DNA from: Sipunculus nudus
Taxonomy: Eukaryota; Annelida; Sipuncula; Golfingiida; Sipunculidae
Length of the DNA: 64,000 nt
NCBI GenBank assembly: GCA_026874595.1
Contig: CM049306.1
Span: 64,050,019-64,114,018, forward strand
Direction: 5' to 3'
Shown here in pieces: positions 25,057 through 37,019 of the stretch. The notes under the pieces are model-generated. The model searched no databases. It saw only the letters and a program-made list of their open reading frames with translations, and had not been told where the DNA came from. Within the stretch, counting starts at the first letter, position 1. Every line of letters starts with the position of its first letter. The translations under genes and the position numbers were made by a program.

Positions 25057-25235
25057 TTTTAAAGTTTACACATTTTTTCTCTGTTTTCAGATATATAAAT
25101 TCAGACTAAATCTTGGCCTGTTGGTTACTCTGTTTGATGCTTCAGTTGAATGGGTATCTACCATTCTGATGATAAAATTTCCTTTTGTGAATCTCTTCCC
25201 AGTCAGCTGAGCGTCATGACCCATGGGTCACTTGT

Positions 25236-26391
25236 TTTTTCTGTAGTCACTTGCTTTGATTACAGATGCAGGGTCCCACTCAGCTATGCCAGGGTTTCTG
25301 ATTTGTTACACTCACTTGGGGAGATCCCCTGCTGTGACAGGTGTACAGTTATTCTCATATCACCACCCCAATCACCCCCCCCCCCCCCCCGGCAAACCCA
25401 ACCCACCAAGTGTTATGCAGTAATTGTTATTGTTTTCACTGTATCTTCTTAATTGTAATGCTGTTTCCACTCCGATATGCAAAAACTTTCCTTGAAAAAA
25501 TAATTCAAAGTGTAATCCAGAAGATGCCATGTTGTGTAATGTAGCATTTTTAAAGAAATCAGTTTTCTTTTAAATGATTTTAACAAATATAATTGAACCC
25601 ATCAGTATGCTTAAATTATTATAAAATATGAAGCATATTATGGATAAATAAAGACACAATTAAAAATTGTGAAATCTAAATCAAGTATTATTTTTAGATA
25701 TTTATTGTTTTGCAGATTTAAAAGATATATTTTTGTGGTAAAACATAAATAAACATTTGTATGCATGATGTGGTGTTATCTGACAAGATTGAGATTTATG
25801 ATGATGCAATTGAGAATTATTAATCAACTTTTATATTCAGATATATATGTTAAATTGGAAATGTATAGAAATATAAACTTAAATTAGAAAATAATTTATG
25901 TGATAAAAAAATCAGCATTTAATACAAACATTTGTTCATTATTTTCCTGCCTCAGCAGAATTTGAGATCAGGCTTTGTTTGCCCTGTTTTATGTTGTTAA
26001 TTAGCTATACTTCAAATGTATACATTTCATAAAAAATACATATATATTTAATAATATATATTATACAAAAAAATAGATTCAATTGAACAAATGTGTAAAC
26101 TACTGAAATGTCAACAGTTAATCGAAAAACTAACTAATGATCATGGTAATAGTACAGACCATTTGTTCACAAACTGCTCACATGCTTTAGTTTCAACATT
26201 AGGAAACACATGGTCAGGTCACAAAATAGTTTTTGCAACAATTTCTTGCTCATCAATACAAACCAATCATATAAACCAACCATGGCCTTTATTACCTCTT
26301 CCTCTTACACTTTATCTCCATTTGATATTATTTTAGATTTTTACCTTCAAGGTTAACGTCAGCTGAGCACAGTGACCCATAGGTCCCTTGT
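25236..26391 (+). mobile_element. Family-1 tail with poly-C run; reference empty sites for three insertions
   Basis: Right arm of the composite element after the B insertion. It has 'GTAGTCACTTGCTTTG', a 16-C run at about 25375-25390, and a tail ending with GTCAGCTGAGCACAGTGACC, the hairpin and CCCTTGT at 26391. The segment 25411-25455 reads without interruption, whereas its paralog at 31752-35042 carries three transposons. The frame 26091-26336 has no recognisable domain. Confidence 0.7.
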
Positions 26392-27254
26392 TAAAAACCT
26401 ATTTTCACACTTCAGGACTGCCTAATATCAAAACCACTCATCTGTTTTTCCTCATATTTACCATAAATATTCCTCTATATTGTTCCTATGTACATGCCAG
26501 AAATAAGGTCTGTATTATATAATTTAAAAAAGTTATGGGCGTGTTTTTTCTGGTATGTATATTTGATTTATTTTTCACAGCCGGGATACATGTGGATTTA
26601 ATTTGTTGCATTCTGAAATTTGAAAGTAAAAGCTTAAAAATTATTCTATTTATTGAAGTTTTTCAGATGCTCTAATGTATTTGCATTTTGTACATCCAAG
26701 ACCCCATTCTTGCTCACTACAGCCTTGCCAAGGTAACCTTATTAGTGATGCAGCACTGGCAGAACACCCCTGCTGTAATAAACATACACTTATTCTCATG
26801 GGCCCTACCCTAACCCCTAATCGTTAGACCTACTAATCCAAATTTTGGCATATCGTTAGATGTCCCAAAAATCTCCTACCATTATGAAAATTGGGTCAAT
26901 ATGACTTGGTTCCTTCGAGATTTTAAGGTAAAACCTCAAATTTCAATTAAAAACCTATTATCACACATCAGGACTGCCTAATATCATAACAACTTATCTG
27001 TTTTCCTCAATATTTTCCAAAAGTATTTTCCTATATATTTCCTATATACATGCCAGAAATTTTGTCAATTAAGTTTAATTTCCTTAAGTTATGGGCCCGA
27101 ACATAATGGACTTTGTAACAAATCAGGAAAAATATTTACTCATTTAACATGAAAAATTTTGAAACTAGAGACTTTTTACCAAAATATTTAATTTTCTTTA
27201 ATTAAGATTTAATAGTATACCTTAATTTTGCCCAACTTTGACCTTGGCACATTT
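26392..27254 (+). mobile_element. Right arm of the 17871 element, continuing A-type units
   Basis: Resumes with TAAAAACCTATTTTCACACTTC exactly where 18093 stopped, then further A-type core units (about 26540-26830 and 26830-27254). It is interrupted at T27254/27255 by a B-type element. No coding signal. Confidence 0.65.
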
Positions 27255-30200
27255 TAAGCTCAGCTGACTGAAAGTCATCTGAGCTATAGCGATCACTCTT
27301 TGTCCGTTGTCCGTCTGTCCGTCTGTCCGTCTGTCTGTCCGTTAACCAGGCACAAATCGTAACCGCTGAACCTAGAACCTTGTAACTTGGGATTCTGAGA
27401 GGTCCATGAAAAATCTCCTTGGAAACCAGAAATAAGGTCTCTGTTACCCATATCCTTCGAGCTATGGGGCCCCAAAGTACCCCCAAGAAAAGTCAAAAAT
27501 TTCATACAAAAACTTCAATATCATATTAACTACTTGACTGATGGTCATGATTTTTGGCATACATATTGATCATGAGATGTTCCATAAGTTCCTGCAGACT
27601 GGTGGCGCCACCTGTATTTTTCGATTTTTTAACAATTTTTTCCTCTATTTTTGAAACGTTTAAAGATGCTGTCATCTGTTAATGTGGCACAAATCGTAAC
27701 CTCTGGATCTAGGATCTTCATTCTCGACACACTGAGAAACCTATTAAAAGTCTCAGTGGAAACCATAAATTAGATCTCTGTTACCCATATCCTTCGAGCT
27801 ATGGGGCCCCAAAGTACCCCCCAGAATAGTAAAAAATTTCATACAAAAACTTCAATATCTCAATAACTACAACACTGATGGTCATGATTTTTGGCATACA
27901 TATTGATCATGAGATGTTCCATAATTTCCTGCAGACTGGTGGCGCCACCTGTATTTTTCGATTTTTTTACAATTTTTTCCTCTATTTTTGAAACGTTTAA
28001 AGATGCTGTCATCTGTTAATGTGGCACAAATCGTAACCTCTGGACCTAGGATCTTCATTCTCGACACACTGAGAAACCTATTAAAAGTCTCAGTGGAAAC
28101 CATAAATTAGATCTCTGTTACCCATATCCTTCGAGCTATGGAGCCCCAAAGTACCCCCCAGAAAAGTCAAAAATTTCCTACAAAAACTTCAATATCTCAT
28201 TAACTACTTGACTGATGGTCATGATTTTTGGCATACGTATTGATCATGAGATGTTCCATCACTTCCTGCAGACTGGTGGCGCCACCTGAATTTTTCGATT
28301 TTTTACGAATTTAAAAATGTGAACAGCTGTTAACAGGGCACAAATCATAAAGACTGGACCTAGAATCTTCATTCTTGACACACTGAGAGGTCCATAAAAA
28401 GTCTGCATGGAAACCTGAAATAAGGTCTCTGTTACCCATATCCTTTGAGCTATGGGGGGCTCCCAATAACCCGCCAGAATAATGGAAAATTTGATAAAAA
28501 CAAACTGCAACATCTCAATAACTACAACACTGATGGTCATGATTTTTTGCATACATATTGATCAAGAGGTGTTTCATCAGTACCTGCAGACTGGTGGTGC
28601 CACCTGTATTTTTTCAAATTTTCACAATTTTTTTTTCTCTATTTTCAAGACCTTTCAGGATGTAGTTATCTGTCAACAGGGTACAAATCGTAAGGAACCG
28701 GACCTAGAATCTTCATTGTTGACACACAGGGAGACGCATGATAAGTCTCCATGGACACCTGAAATTAGGTCTATGTTACCCATATCCTTTGAGCTATGGC
28801 ACTCCAAAGTACAGCTCAGAATAATGGAAAATTTGATACAAAAGCTGAAGTATCTGAACAACTAATGCAGAGATCACCATAATTGTTTTCATGGATATTG
28901 ATCATGGAGTGTTTCATCAGTTTCTGCAGACTGGTGGCACCACCTGTATTTGTTCGGGTTTTTTTACGAATTTTTTCTCTATTTTTGAGACCTTTAAAGT
29001 TATGAACATCTGTTAACTGGGCACAAATCATTAAAACTGAACCTAGAATCTTCATTCTTGACACACAGGGAGACCCATGAAAAGTCTCCATGGAAACCTG
29101 AAATTAGGTCTCTGTTACCCATATTCTTTAAGCTGTATGGCTCCAAATTACCCCCCAGAATAATGGAAAATTTGATACAAAAACTGCAGTATCTCAATAA
29201 CTACAACACTGATGTTCATGAATTTCGGCATACATATTGATCATGACCTGTTCCATCAGTTTCTGCAGACTGGGTGCGCCACCTCTTTTTTTTCAATTTT
29301 TACGATTTTTTTTCTCTTTTTTTGATACCTTTAAAGATGTGGTTATCTGTCAACAGGGTACAAATCGCAACAACTGGACCTAGAATCTTCATTCTTGTCA
29401 TGCAAGAAGGCCCATGAAAAGTGCCTGTGGAAACTTAAAATTAGGTCTCTGTTACCCATATCCTTCAAGCTATAGGACTCCAAAGTATCCCTCAGAATAA
29501 TGGACAATTTGATACAAAAGCTGAAGTATCTGAACAACTTATGGGGAGATCACCATGATTCTTTGCATGGATATTGATGTTTGTAAGTGTTTTTATTAGT
29601 TTCTGCAGACTGGTGGAGCCACCTGTATTTTTGTACACGCCAAAACGAAGTTTTGTGGATACTATGTTTTTGACCGGGTTCCTCCGCAGTTGCCGCATTC
29701 GTTTCCTGAGAGCTCCTCTGGGACTTGATTTTATCAGCTTTCCAAGCTCATATCTCGGGAACCGTTTGACTGATCAGGAAATAAAATTTATACTAATGTA
29801 GCCCTTGGATAGCTCTATAACATACACAAAAAATGGTGGCGCCACCTGTAACCATGTTTGCACAGTGTCCATCTGTTCATCTGCCTTTGGTTAAAATCAC
29901 TCATATCTCTGCAGTGAATTGACTAATTCACCTGAAATTCGGCATGCGTATACATCCTGGATAGCTTTCTTGATTTTATGACAGGTGTCGCCACCTGCAT
30001 TCTCGTTCACGCTGATGACATCCAAGCTCATATTTCGGGAACCGTTTGACCAATCGGGCCAAAATTTTGCATGTATATAGATCTAACATAGCTCTTTATC
30101 ATACGCTAAACTGGTGGCGCCACCTGCAACCATTTTTGCACAGCGTCTGTCTGTTTGTCTGCCGTGCAATAATGTCACACATATCTCGGCAGTGGTTTGA

Positions 30201-31422
30201 CATATCTGCCTAAAATTTTGCAGTTTTATACATCCTGGATAGCTTTCTTGATTTTATGACAGGTGGCACCACCTACATTCACGTTCACGCTGATGACATC
30301 CAAGCTCATATCTCGGGAACCGTTTGACCGATCGGGCCAAAAGTTTGCATGTGTATAGATCTAACATAGCTCTTTAATATACAGAAAACTGGTGGCACCA
30401 CCTGCAACCATTTTTGCACAGCGTCTGTCTGTTTGTCTGCCGTGCAATAAAGTCACTCACATCTTGGCAGTGGTTTGACATATCTGCCTAAAATTTTGCA
30501 GTTTTATACATCCTGGATAGCTTTCTTGATTTTATGACAGGTGGCGCAACCTTTATTCTAGTTTATGCTGCAGACATCCAAGATCTTATCTCGGGAACTG
30601 TTTGAACGATTGGGCCAAAATTTTGCATGTGTATAGATCTCACATAGGTCTTTATCATACACAAAACTGGAGAGGCCACCTGCAACCATTTTTGCACATT
30701 TTGCACAGCGTCTGTCTGTTGGTCTGCCGTGGCCTAAAATCACTCATTTCTCTGTAGTGGTTTGACATAACTGCCTAAAATTTTGCAGGTTTATATATCC
30801 TGGATAGCTTTCTTGATTTTATGACAGGTGGCGCCACCTTCATTCTAGTTAACGCTGCACACATCCAAGCTAATATCTCAGGAACCATTTGACCGATTGG
30901 GCCAAAATTGTGCTTGTGTTTAGATCTCACATATGTCTTTATCATACACAAAACTGCAACCATTTTTGCACAGCGTCTGTCTGTTTGTCTGCCGTGGGCT
31001 AAAATCACTCATATCCATGTAGTGGTTTGACTTTTCTGCCTAAAATTTTGCATATGTATACAACTTGGACAGCTTTCTGGATTTGTGGTAGGTTGCACAA
31101 CCTACATACACATTTAGGCTGCAGACATCCATGCTAATATGCAACATACCTCACTCTTTCCCCTTGCCACTCAATCCATGCCTCACTTCACTCTGATTTT
31201 GGCAGATACACGTAGTCACTTGTCGGCTACCCGTATTCTAGTTTTTAAAGTTTACACATTTTTTCTCTATTTTTCAGATATATAAATACAGACTAAATCT
31301 TGGCCTGTTGGTTAATCTGTTTGATGCTTCAGTTGAATGGGTATCTACCATTCTGATGATAAAATTTCCTTTTGTGAATCTCTTCCCAGTCAGCTGAGCG
31401 TCATGACCCATGGGTCACTTGT
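27255..31422 (+). mobile_element. Family-1 B-type element carrying a family-2 element
   Basis: Left end slightly altered (TAAGCTCAGCTGACTGAAAG), CCGT/CTGT array at about 27298-27344, then several B units to 29631. A nested family-2 copy occupies 29632-31242, and a unique B tail ends GTCAGCTGAGCGTCATGACC, hairpin, CACTTGT. Joining the flanks ('GGCACATTT' and 'TTTCTTGTGAGTACTG') restores A-core sequence as at about 12140. It is closely similar to 22169-25235, including the same family-2 insertion point. Confidence 0.75.
29632..31242 (+). mobile_element. Complete family-2 element at the same site as the 23487 copy
   Basis: TGTACACGCCAAAACGAAG start, GTATTCTAGT end, flanks T|T in the identical B-unit position ('CACCTGTATTTT|TTTTAAAGTTTACAC'). 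Near-identical in order to 23487-25056 with a few indels (for example at 29705-29760), so the pair reflects one insertion event followed by duplication or mobilisation of the host B element. Confidence 0.8.
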
Positions 31423-31756
31423 TTTCTTGTGAGTACTGTTGATTTAATTTTCACAGCATGCAAACATAAGTATTTAATCTTTTTAAATCTGAAATTTGAA
31501 GAAAAAAGCTTGAAAATAAGGCTAGTTATTGAATTTTTTCTTGAGCCTTTGAGGCTCTATTGCAGTCACTTGCTTTGTTAACATGCAGGTTGGCCACTCC
31601 TGGTCACTTGAAGTCAGCTATGCCAAGATTCCTAATTTGTAACAGTCACTGGGGGAGATCCCCTCCTGTGATAGGTGTAAAGTTATTCTCATATCACCAC
31701 CACCCCATACTGTCCAACCCCCCCCCCCCCCAGCAAACCCAACTAACCAAGTGTTA

Positions 31757-32095
31757 GGCCAAAATAAAAAAAAAGGTATGGTTCTCAGGCACTTTTTTTC
31801 AGAAATCAATGTGGGTGGGCGTTTTTTTATTTTTAATTTTTTTGGTATGTTTTGATCAAAATGTCAAATGATTAAGGAAATAGAGGAGATAATAAAAGAT
31901 TTATTTTGCTAAACAAGCAAAAGCACTAGAAAACAAAGGAATTTGTATGGTTTATATTGTTGAAAGAAATTTCCGAGAGGCTGCAGCTCAAAATTGGTAA
32001 GTTTCTATTGAAAATCAAAATCAAAATTTTTGATGCAGGGGTTTAAAATTGATGCGGGCGGTGCCTGAGAACCATACCTTTTAATTTTTTTTGCC
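31757..32095. mobile_element. Harbinger-like MITE, 339 bp, with TTA target duplication
   Basis: Terminal inverted repeats run inward from GGCCAAAA and include GGTATGGTTCTCAGGCAC, repeated inverted as GTGCCTGAGAACCATACC at the right. TTA flanks both sides (31754-31756 and 32096-32098). The paralog at 25413-25415 has a single TTA and no element, which proves the insertion. A TTA/TAA 3-bp duplication and GGCC-type ends fit PIF/Harbinger MITEs; the family name is inference. No transposase. Confidence 0.85.
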
Positions 32096-32107
32096 TTATG
32101 CAGTAAT

Positions 32108-33560
32108 TGTATCCGCAAAGTTTTGCGGATACTACGTTTTTGATCGAGTTCTGCTGCCGCCGTATTAGTTTCCGGAGAACTCCTCTGAGACTACTGGACT
32201 GATTTTTCCAAAACTTACACCAATTATCGGGTCACATGTGAATTGGTGCCTAACAAATTGGCGTTGACCTCTGACCTTTCCTCTCTGCCCAGCGTCCATT
32301 TGTGCGTCTGTTCCCACACATAAACCCACATATCTTGGTAACCATTTGAATGATCAGGAAAAATAAATTTGTACAAATGTAGCCCTTGGATAGCTTCTTA
32401 ACATACACAAAAAATGGTGGCGCCACCTGCAACCATGTTTGCACAGTGTCCATCTGTTCGTCTGCCTTGGGTTAAAATCACTCATATATCTGCAGTGGTT
32501 TGACTAATTCACCTGAAATTCGGCATGCATATACATCCTGGATAGCTTTCTTGATTTTCTGACAGGTGGCGCCACATACATTCACGATCACACTGCAGAC
32601 ATCCATGCTTATATCTCCGGACTGGTTAAACGTATCTTCCTGAAAATTTGCATGTGTATAGATCTCACCTAGCTCTTTATCATATGCAAAACTGGTGGCA
32701 CCACCTGCAACAATTTTTGCACAGCGTCCATCTTTTTGTCTGCAGTGGGATAAAATCACTCATATCTTGGCAGTGGTTTGACATATCTGCCTAAAATTTT
32801 GCAGGTTTATACATCCTGGACAGCTTTCTTTATTTTATGACAGGTGGCGCCACCTTCATTCTAGTTTACACTGCAGACATCCAAGCTCATATCCCGGGAA
32901 CCGTTTGAAAGATAGGGCCAAAATTTTGCATGTGTATAGATCTCACATAGGTCTTTATCATACACAAAACTTGAGGGACCACCTGCAACCATTTGTGCAC
33001 AGCATGCGTCTGTTTTTCTGCTGTGGGCTAAAATCACTCATATCTCAATAGTGGTTTGACTTATCTGCCTAAAATTTTGTTTTTATTTCTTGGATAGCTT
33101 TCTCGATTTTTTTAGCAGGTGGCCCCACCTACATTTATGTTAATGCTGCAGATATTCAGGATTATATCTCAGGATTGATTGGACATATCCCCCTGAAAAT
33201 TTGCATGTGTGTAGATCTTACATAGCTCTTAATCATACACAAAATTGGTGGTGCCACCTGCTACCATTTTTGCACAAGTCCTTCTGTTTGTCTGCTGTGG
33301 GATAAAATGCTCATATACATGTAGTGGTTTGACTTATCTGCCTAAAATTTTGTATATGCATGTATACAACTTGGACAGCTTTCTGTATTTTGTGGTAGGT
33401 GGCGCAACCTACATACACATTTTGGCTGCAGACATCTATGCCAATATGCAACACACCTCACTCTATTTCCCCTTGCCACTAAATCCATGCCTCACTTCAC
33501 CCGTTCCACTCTTATTTTATCAGATACACGTAGTCGCTTGTTGACCACCAGTATTCTAGT
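32108..33560 (+). mobile_element. Complete family-2 element (1453 bp), exact T|T insertion
   Basis: Begins TGTATCCGC-AAAGTTTTGCGGATAC and ends CACCAGTATTCTAGT. The empty site is at 25424|25425: GCAGTAAT then TGTTATTG, which flank this element exactly and without duplicated bases. The core has the usual half-units with GGTGGCGCCACC or variant palindromes. Small frames on both strands are repeat shadows. Confidence 0.85.
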
Positions 33561-33588
33561 TGTTATTGTTCTCACTGTATCTCCTTAA

Positions 33589-35036
33589 GGTAGCAGAACT
33601 GGTCCCCCCGCATGACCTGACTTTGTTTCAGTTTTTCCTTTGCGTTGAACAATATAATGCCTTAGGACCCCTTAAAGTATACATTTTCTGAAAGCTATGA
33701 AGATTCTCTTCATTTCTGTAATTTTAAACTTTGTTTTGGAGGATTATATCTTGATTTATAAGCGTTTTAATTTAATCTAAATATTTAACAAAAAACAGTT
33801 TATTCCAGTTCATCTAAAGCAGATACAGAATATATTTTTATATTAATCGAAAATTTAGATGAAAATCCCCAGGCGTTTTTTTGTTTGGAGAGTTAATTTT
33901 AAAATTTTTGATTTTACAGAGTATTTACTTTTGAAACCCTTACAAATCATTTCAATTTTTACATTTTCCTAAATAAAATCCTTCCAATTAAGTTTAGGCA
34001 TAAAATAAAAAAACACTTTTTACTTAACATATTAACAACTACATATGTCAAAGATGGTAATTGGTATGTTTCAGACAAGTAATTACTGAGAAATAACGCT
34101 CCAAAGCTTAGGTGTAAATAAAGTTTTGAGAAAATGGCCAAAAACTACATTTGTAGAAATCATTTGTTCTACAGACGTAACTAAGCACAACTTCATGTTG
34201 AGTCACATCAATTTGGACAAGAAGGTAGTTTCTATCAAACCATATCATAAAATAATGGATTATTTTACTATTTTACTATTACTAAACAGCATCCGAGAAT
34301 GTCTGGACATTCACCAGGTTCGGCTCACTTAGACTTTAGTTCATTCAACATCTGCAGTTCAAGATTTGCGTCGTCGGCCCACGGTATTTTTTTTATGTTC
34401 GTAATATTTACTTGTTCCGATATTGACAGTATGAATATAAAGACGTTATTGTCGGGATATCAAGTAGCTTATTCGGAAATAATTTTGCGTACCTTTTGAT
34501 AGGCCTAGGGTACAGCAGAAGTAACATGATACCCTATTTAAGTTTGTGTTTCCAAATACATGTCAAAAGACAGGCCAACAGTATTAATTGGTATATATGA
34601 CACTAACAGATCATTGACAAGAACATATGCGTTTGCACACTAATTAGCTTGAGTTGGGGTTGCTTTACTAAGCTTATCAGTTGTATACTTAGCTAATTAG
34701 TTAGGGGTTTTAAACCTCGACCGTCGACTCTGGCAGCCCCGTTCACAGATTTGGCCCAGGCATTAATTAACCACTTGCACCTCCCGATTGGCCCACTGAT
34801 CCAGGTGAGGGCTGGGGGCACAGTGATTGACAGGCCTGTGGCTGGGCTGGAGTTAGTTTACAAACACCCTGTCAACACATCATTGTGTTTACTTAATAGA
34901 AATCAACTTTTTCGACAAAATGCAACCGGCGACCCAAAATGTGCTCAAGTGCGTTAGATCCGCCCAATATTCAATATGATGTATACCATTTATTGCAAAA
35001 ACTTCAATTTTTAGAAATTTAACCAGTTCTGCTACC
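33589..35036. mobile_element. TTAA-flanked terminal-inverted-repeat element, 1448 bp, no transposase
   Basis: Ends GGTAGCAGAACTGGT and ACCAGTTCTGCTACC are perfect 15-bp inverted repeats. TTAA lies on both sides (33585-33588 and 35037-35040) and once in the empty paralog at 25449-25452. A 4-bp TTAA duplication would suggest a piggyBac-type MITE. Because TTAA is palindromic, a 2-bp TA duplication (Tc1/mariner-like) with one more base in each repeat is equally possible. The interior is not seen elsewhere in the window; a GC-richer stretch lies at about 34715-34960. Frames such as 34751-34957 show no known domain. Confidence 0.8.
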
Positions 35037-35707
35037 TTAATGGTAATGCTGTTTCCACTCCAGTATACAAAACTTTCTTTGAAAAAGTATTTCAAGGTGT
35101 AATCCAGAAGATGTCATGTTGTGTTAATGTAGCATTTTTAAATAAATCAATGTTAAATGATTTTAACAAATTAAGATATAATTAAACCAATCAGTATGCA
35201 TAAATTTATAAAATATGAAGCAAATTATGGATAAATAAAGGCCCAACCTAAAATTGTAAAATCTGAATCAAGTATTATGTTTTCATATATTTATTGTTTT
35301 GTTAATTTAAAAGATATTTATTTTTTTTTAAATTAAATATACATTTGTATGCATGATGTGGTGTTATCTGATTGAGATTTATGATGATGCAATTTAGAAT
35401 TATGAATAAACTTTTATATATATATATAGATTATGTTGGAAATGTATATAAATATAAACTTAAAATAAAAAAAAATGATTTGATAATAAAACGAGAATCT
35501 AATACAAACATTTGTTCATTATTTTCATGCCACAGCATAATTGGAGATCAGGCTTTGTTTGCCCTGTATGTATATGCAGAAGTGTTGTTAATCTAACCCC
35601 CCCCCCCCCCCCCCCAGCTGCCACTGATACCTTTGCACCTGTGCACTGGGACATTAGTTTTTAGCTCAGCTAACTGTAAGTCATCTGTGCTATAGCGATC
35701 ACCCTTT

Positions 35708-35741
<34 letters not shown>

Positions 35742-37019
35742 GTGCTGTCCATCTGTCTGTTAACCTGGCACAAATCGTAACCGCTGGACCAAGAAACTTG
35801 TAATTTTACATTCTGAGAGGTCCATGAAAAATCTCCTTGGAAACCAGACATGAAGTCTCTGTTACTCATATCCTTCGAGCTATGGGGCTCTAAAGTACCC
35901 CCCAGAATAGTAAAAAATTTCATACAAAAACTTCAATAACTCATTAACTACATCACTAATGGTCATGATTTTTGGCATACATACTGATCATGAGATGTCC
36001 CATCAGTTCCTGCAGACTGGTGGTGCCACCTGTATTTTTCGATTTTTTACGAATTTTTTTCTCTATTTTTGAGACCTTTAAAAATGTGAACATCTGTTAA
36101 CAGGGCACAAATCCTTAAGAATGGACCTAGAATCTTCATTCTTGACACACTGAGAGACCTATGAAAAGTCTCCATGGAAACCAGAAATTAGGTTTCTGTT
36201 ACCCATATCTTTCAAGCTATTGGGCCCCAAAGTACCCCCCCAGAATAGTCAAAAATTTCATACAAAAACTTCAATATCTCATTAAATACATCACTGTTGG
36301 TCATGATTTTTGGCATGCATATTGATCATGAGATGTTTCATCAGTTTCTGCAGACTGGTGGCGCTACCTGTATTTTTTAATTTTTTACCAATTATTTTCT
36401 CTATTTTTGAAACCTTTAAAAATATGAACATCTGTTAACAGGGCACAAATCACAAAGACTGGGCTGAGAATCTTCATTCTTGACATAGTGAGAGACCTAT
36501 GAAAAGTCTCCATGGAAACCAGAAATAAGGTCTCTGTTACCCATATCCTTCGAGCTGTGGGGCTTCCAATTACCCCCACCCCCAGAATAATGGAAAATTT
36601 GATTAAAAAACTGCAAAATCTCAATAACTACAACACTGATGGTCATGATTTGTGGCAAACATCTTGATCAAGAGGTGTTCCATCAGTTCCTGCAGACTGG
36701 TGGTGCCACCTGTATTTTTTCAAATTTTTACAATTTTTTTTTCTCTATTTTGAGAATTTTAAGGAAGTAGTTATCTGTCAACAGGGTACAAATCGTAACG
36801 ACTGGACCTAGGATCTTCATTCTTGACACACAGGGAGACCCATGAAAAGTCTCCATGGAAACCTGAAATTAGGTCTCTGTTGCCCATATCCTTTGAGCTA
36901 TGGCACTCCAAAGTACAGCTCAGAATAATGGAAAATTTGATACAAAAGCTGAAGTATCTGAACAACTAATGCAGAGATCACCATAATTGTTTGCATGGAT
37001 ATTGACCATGTTTTTTTAT

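Larger units (their letters stand above)
18822..25235 (+). mobile_element. Family-1 element with B-type tandem core, twice interrupted
   Basis: Left end TAGCTCAGCTGACTGAAAGTC, then a CCGT/CTGT array. The core is a tandem array of units of about 320-340 bp, each containing 'CACAAATCGTAACCGCTG', 'CCATATCCTTCGAGCTATG', 'ATGGTCATGATTTTTGGCAT' and a GGTGGCGCCACC palindrome. The right end is GTCAGCTGAGCGTCATGACC followed by the hairpin and CACTTGT. It is inserted in family-1 A sequence at 'TTATTGATTTT|TTTCTGTAGTC'. Without its two nested elements it is about 2.2 kb. Numerous small minus-strand frames reflect the repeat unit only. Confidence 0.75.
18094..26391 (+). mobile_element. Composite family-1 insertion (8.3 kb) containing three further elements
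   Basis: Left end TAGCTCAGCTGACTATAAGTC with a long CCGT/CTGT array (about 18146-18190); right end CAGCTGAG...GACCCATAGGTCCCTTGT at 26391. Flanking T18093 and T26392 join into uninterrupted A-core sequence as at about 11786. Nested inside are a B-type family-1 element (18822-25235), an A/D family-1 element within that (19536-22168) and a family-2 element (23487-25056). Subtracting the B element leaves about 1.9 kb of its own sequence. Confidence 0.75.
31423..35661 (+). mobile_element. Family-1 tail interrupted by three different transposons
   Basis: The sequence is collinear with 25236-25990: 31423-31756, 32096-32107, 33561-33588 and 35037-35661 are the four pieces. Between them sit a Harbinger-like MITE, a family-2 element and a TTAA-flanked element. 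It includes poly-C runs near 31720 and at 35597-35615 (19 C). It ends at T35661 where a B-type element starts. Confidence 0.75.

Noticed and set aside
28482-28865. 127-codon + frame, the longest outside the pol relic
   Set aside because: Lies wholly in B-type tandem units; paralogous units interrupt it.
34751-34957. Frame in the TTAA element considered as a transposase fragment
   Set aside because: No DDE-type motif or zinc finger; short and within a non-autonomous element.
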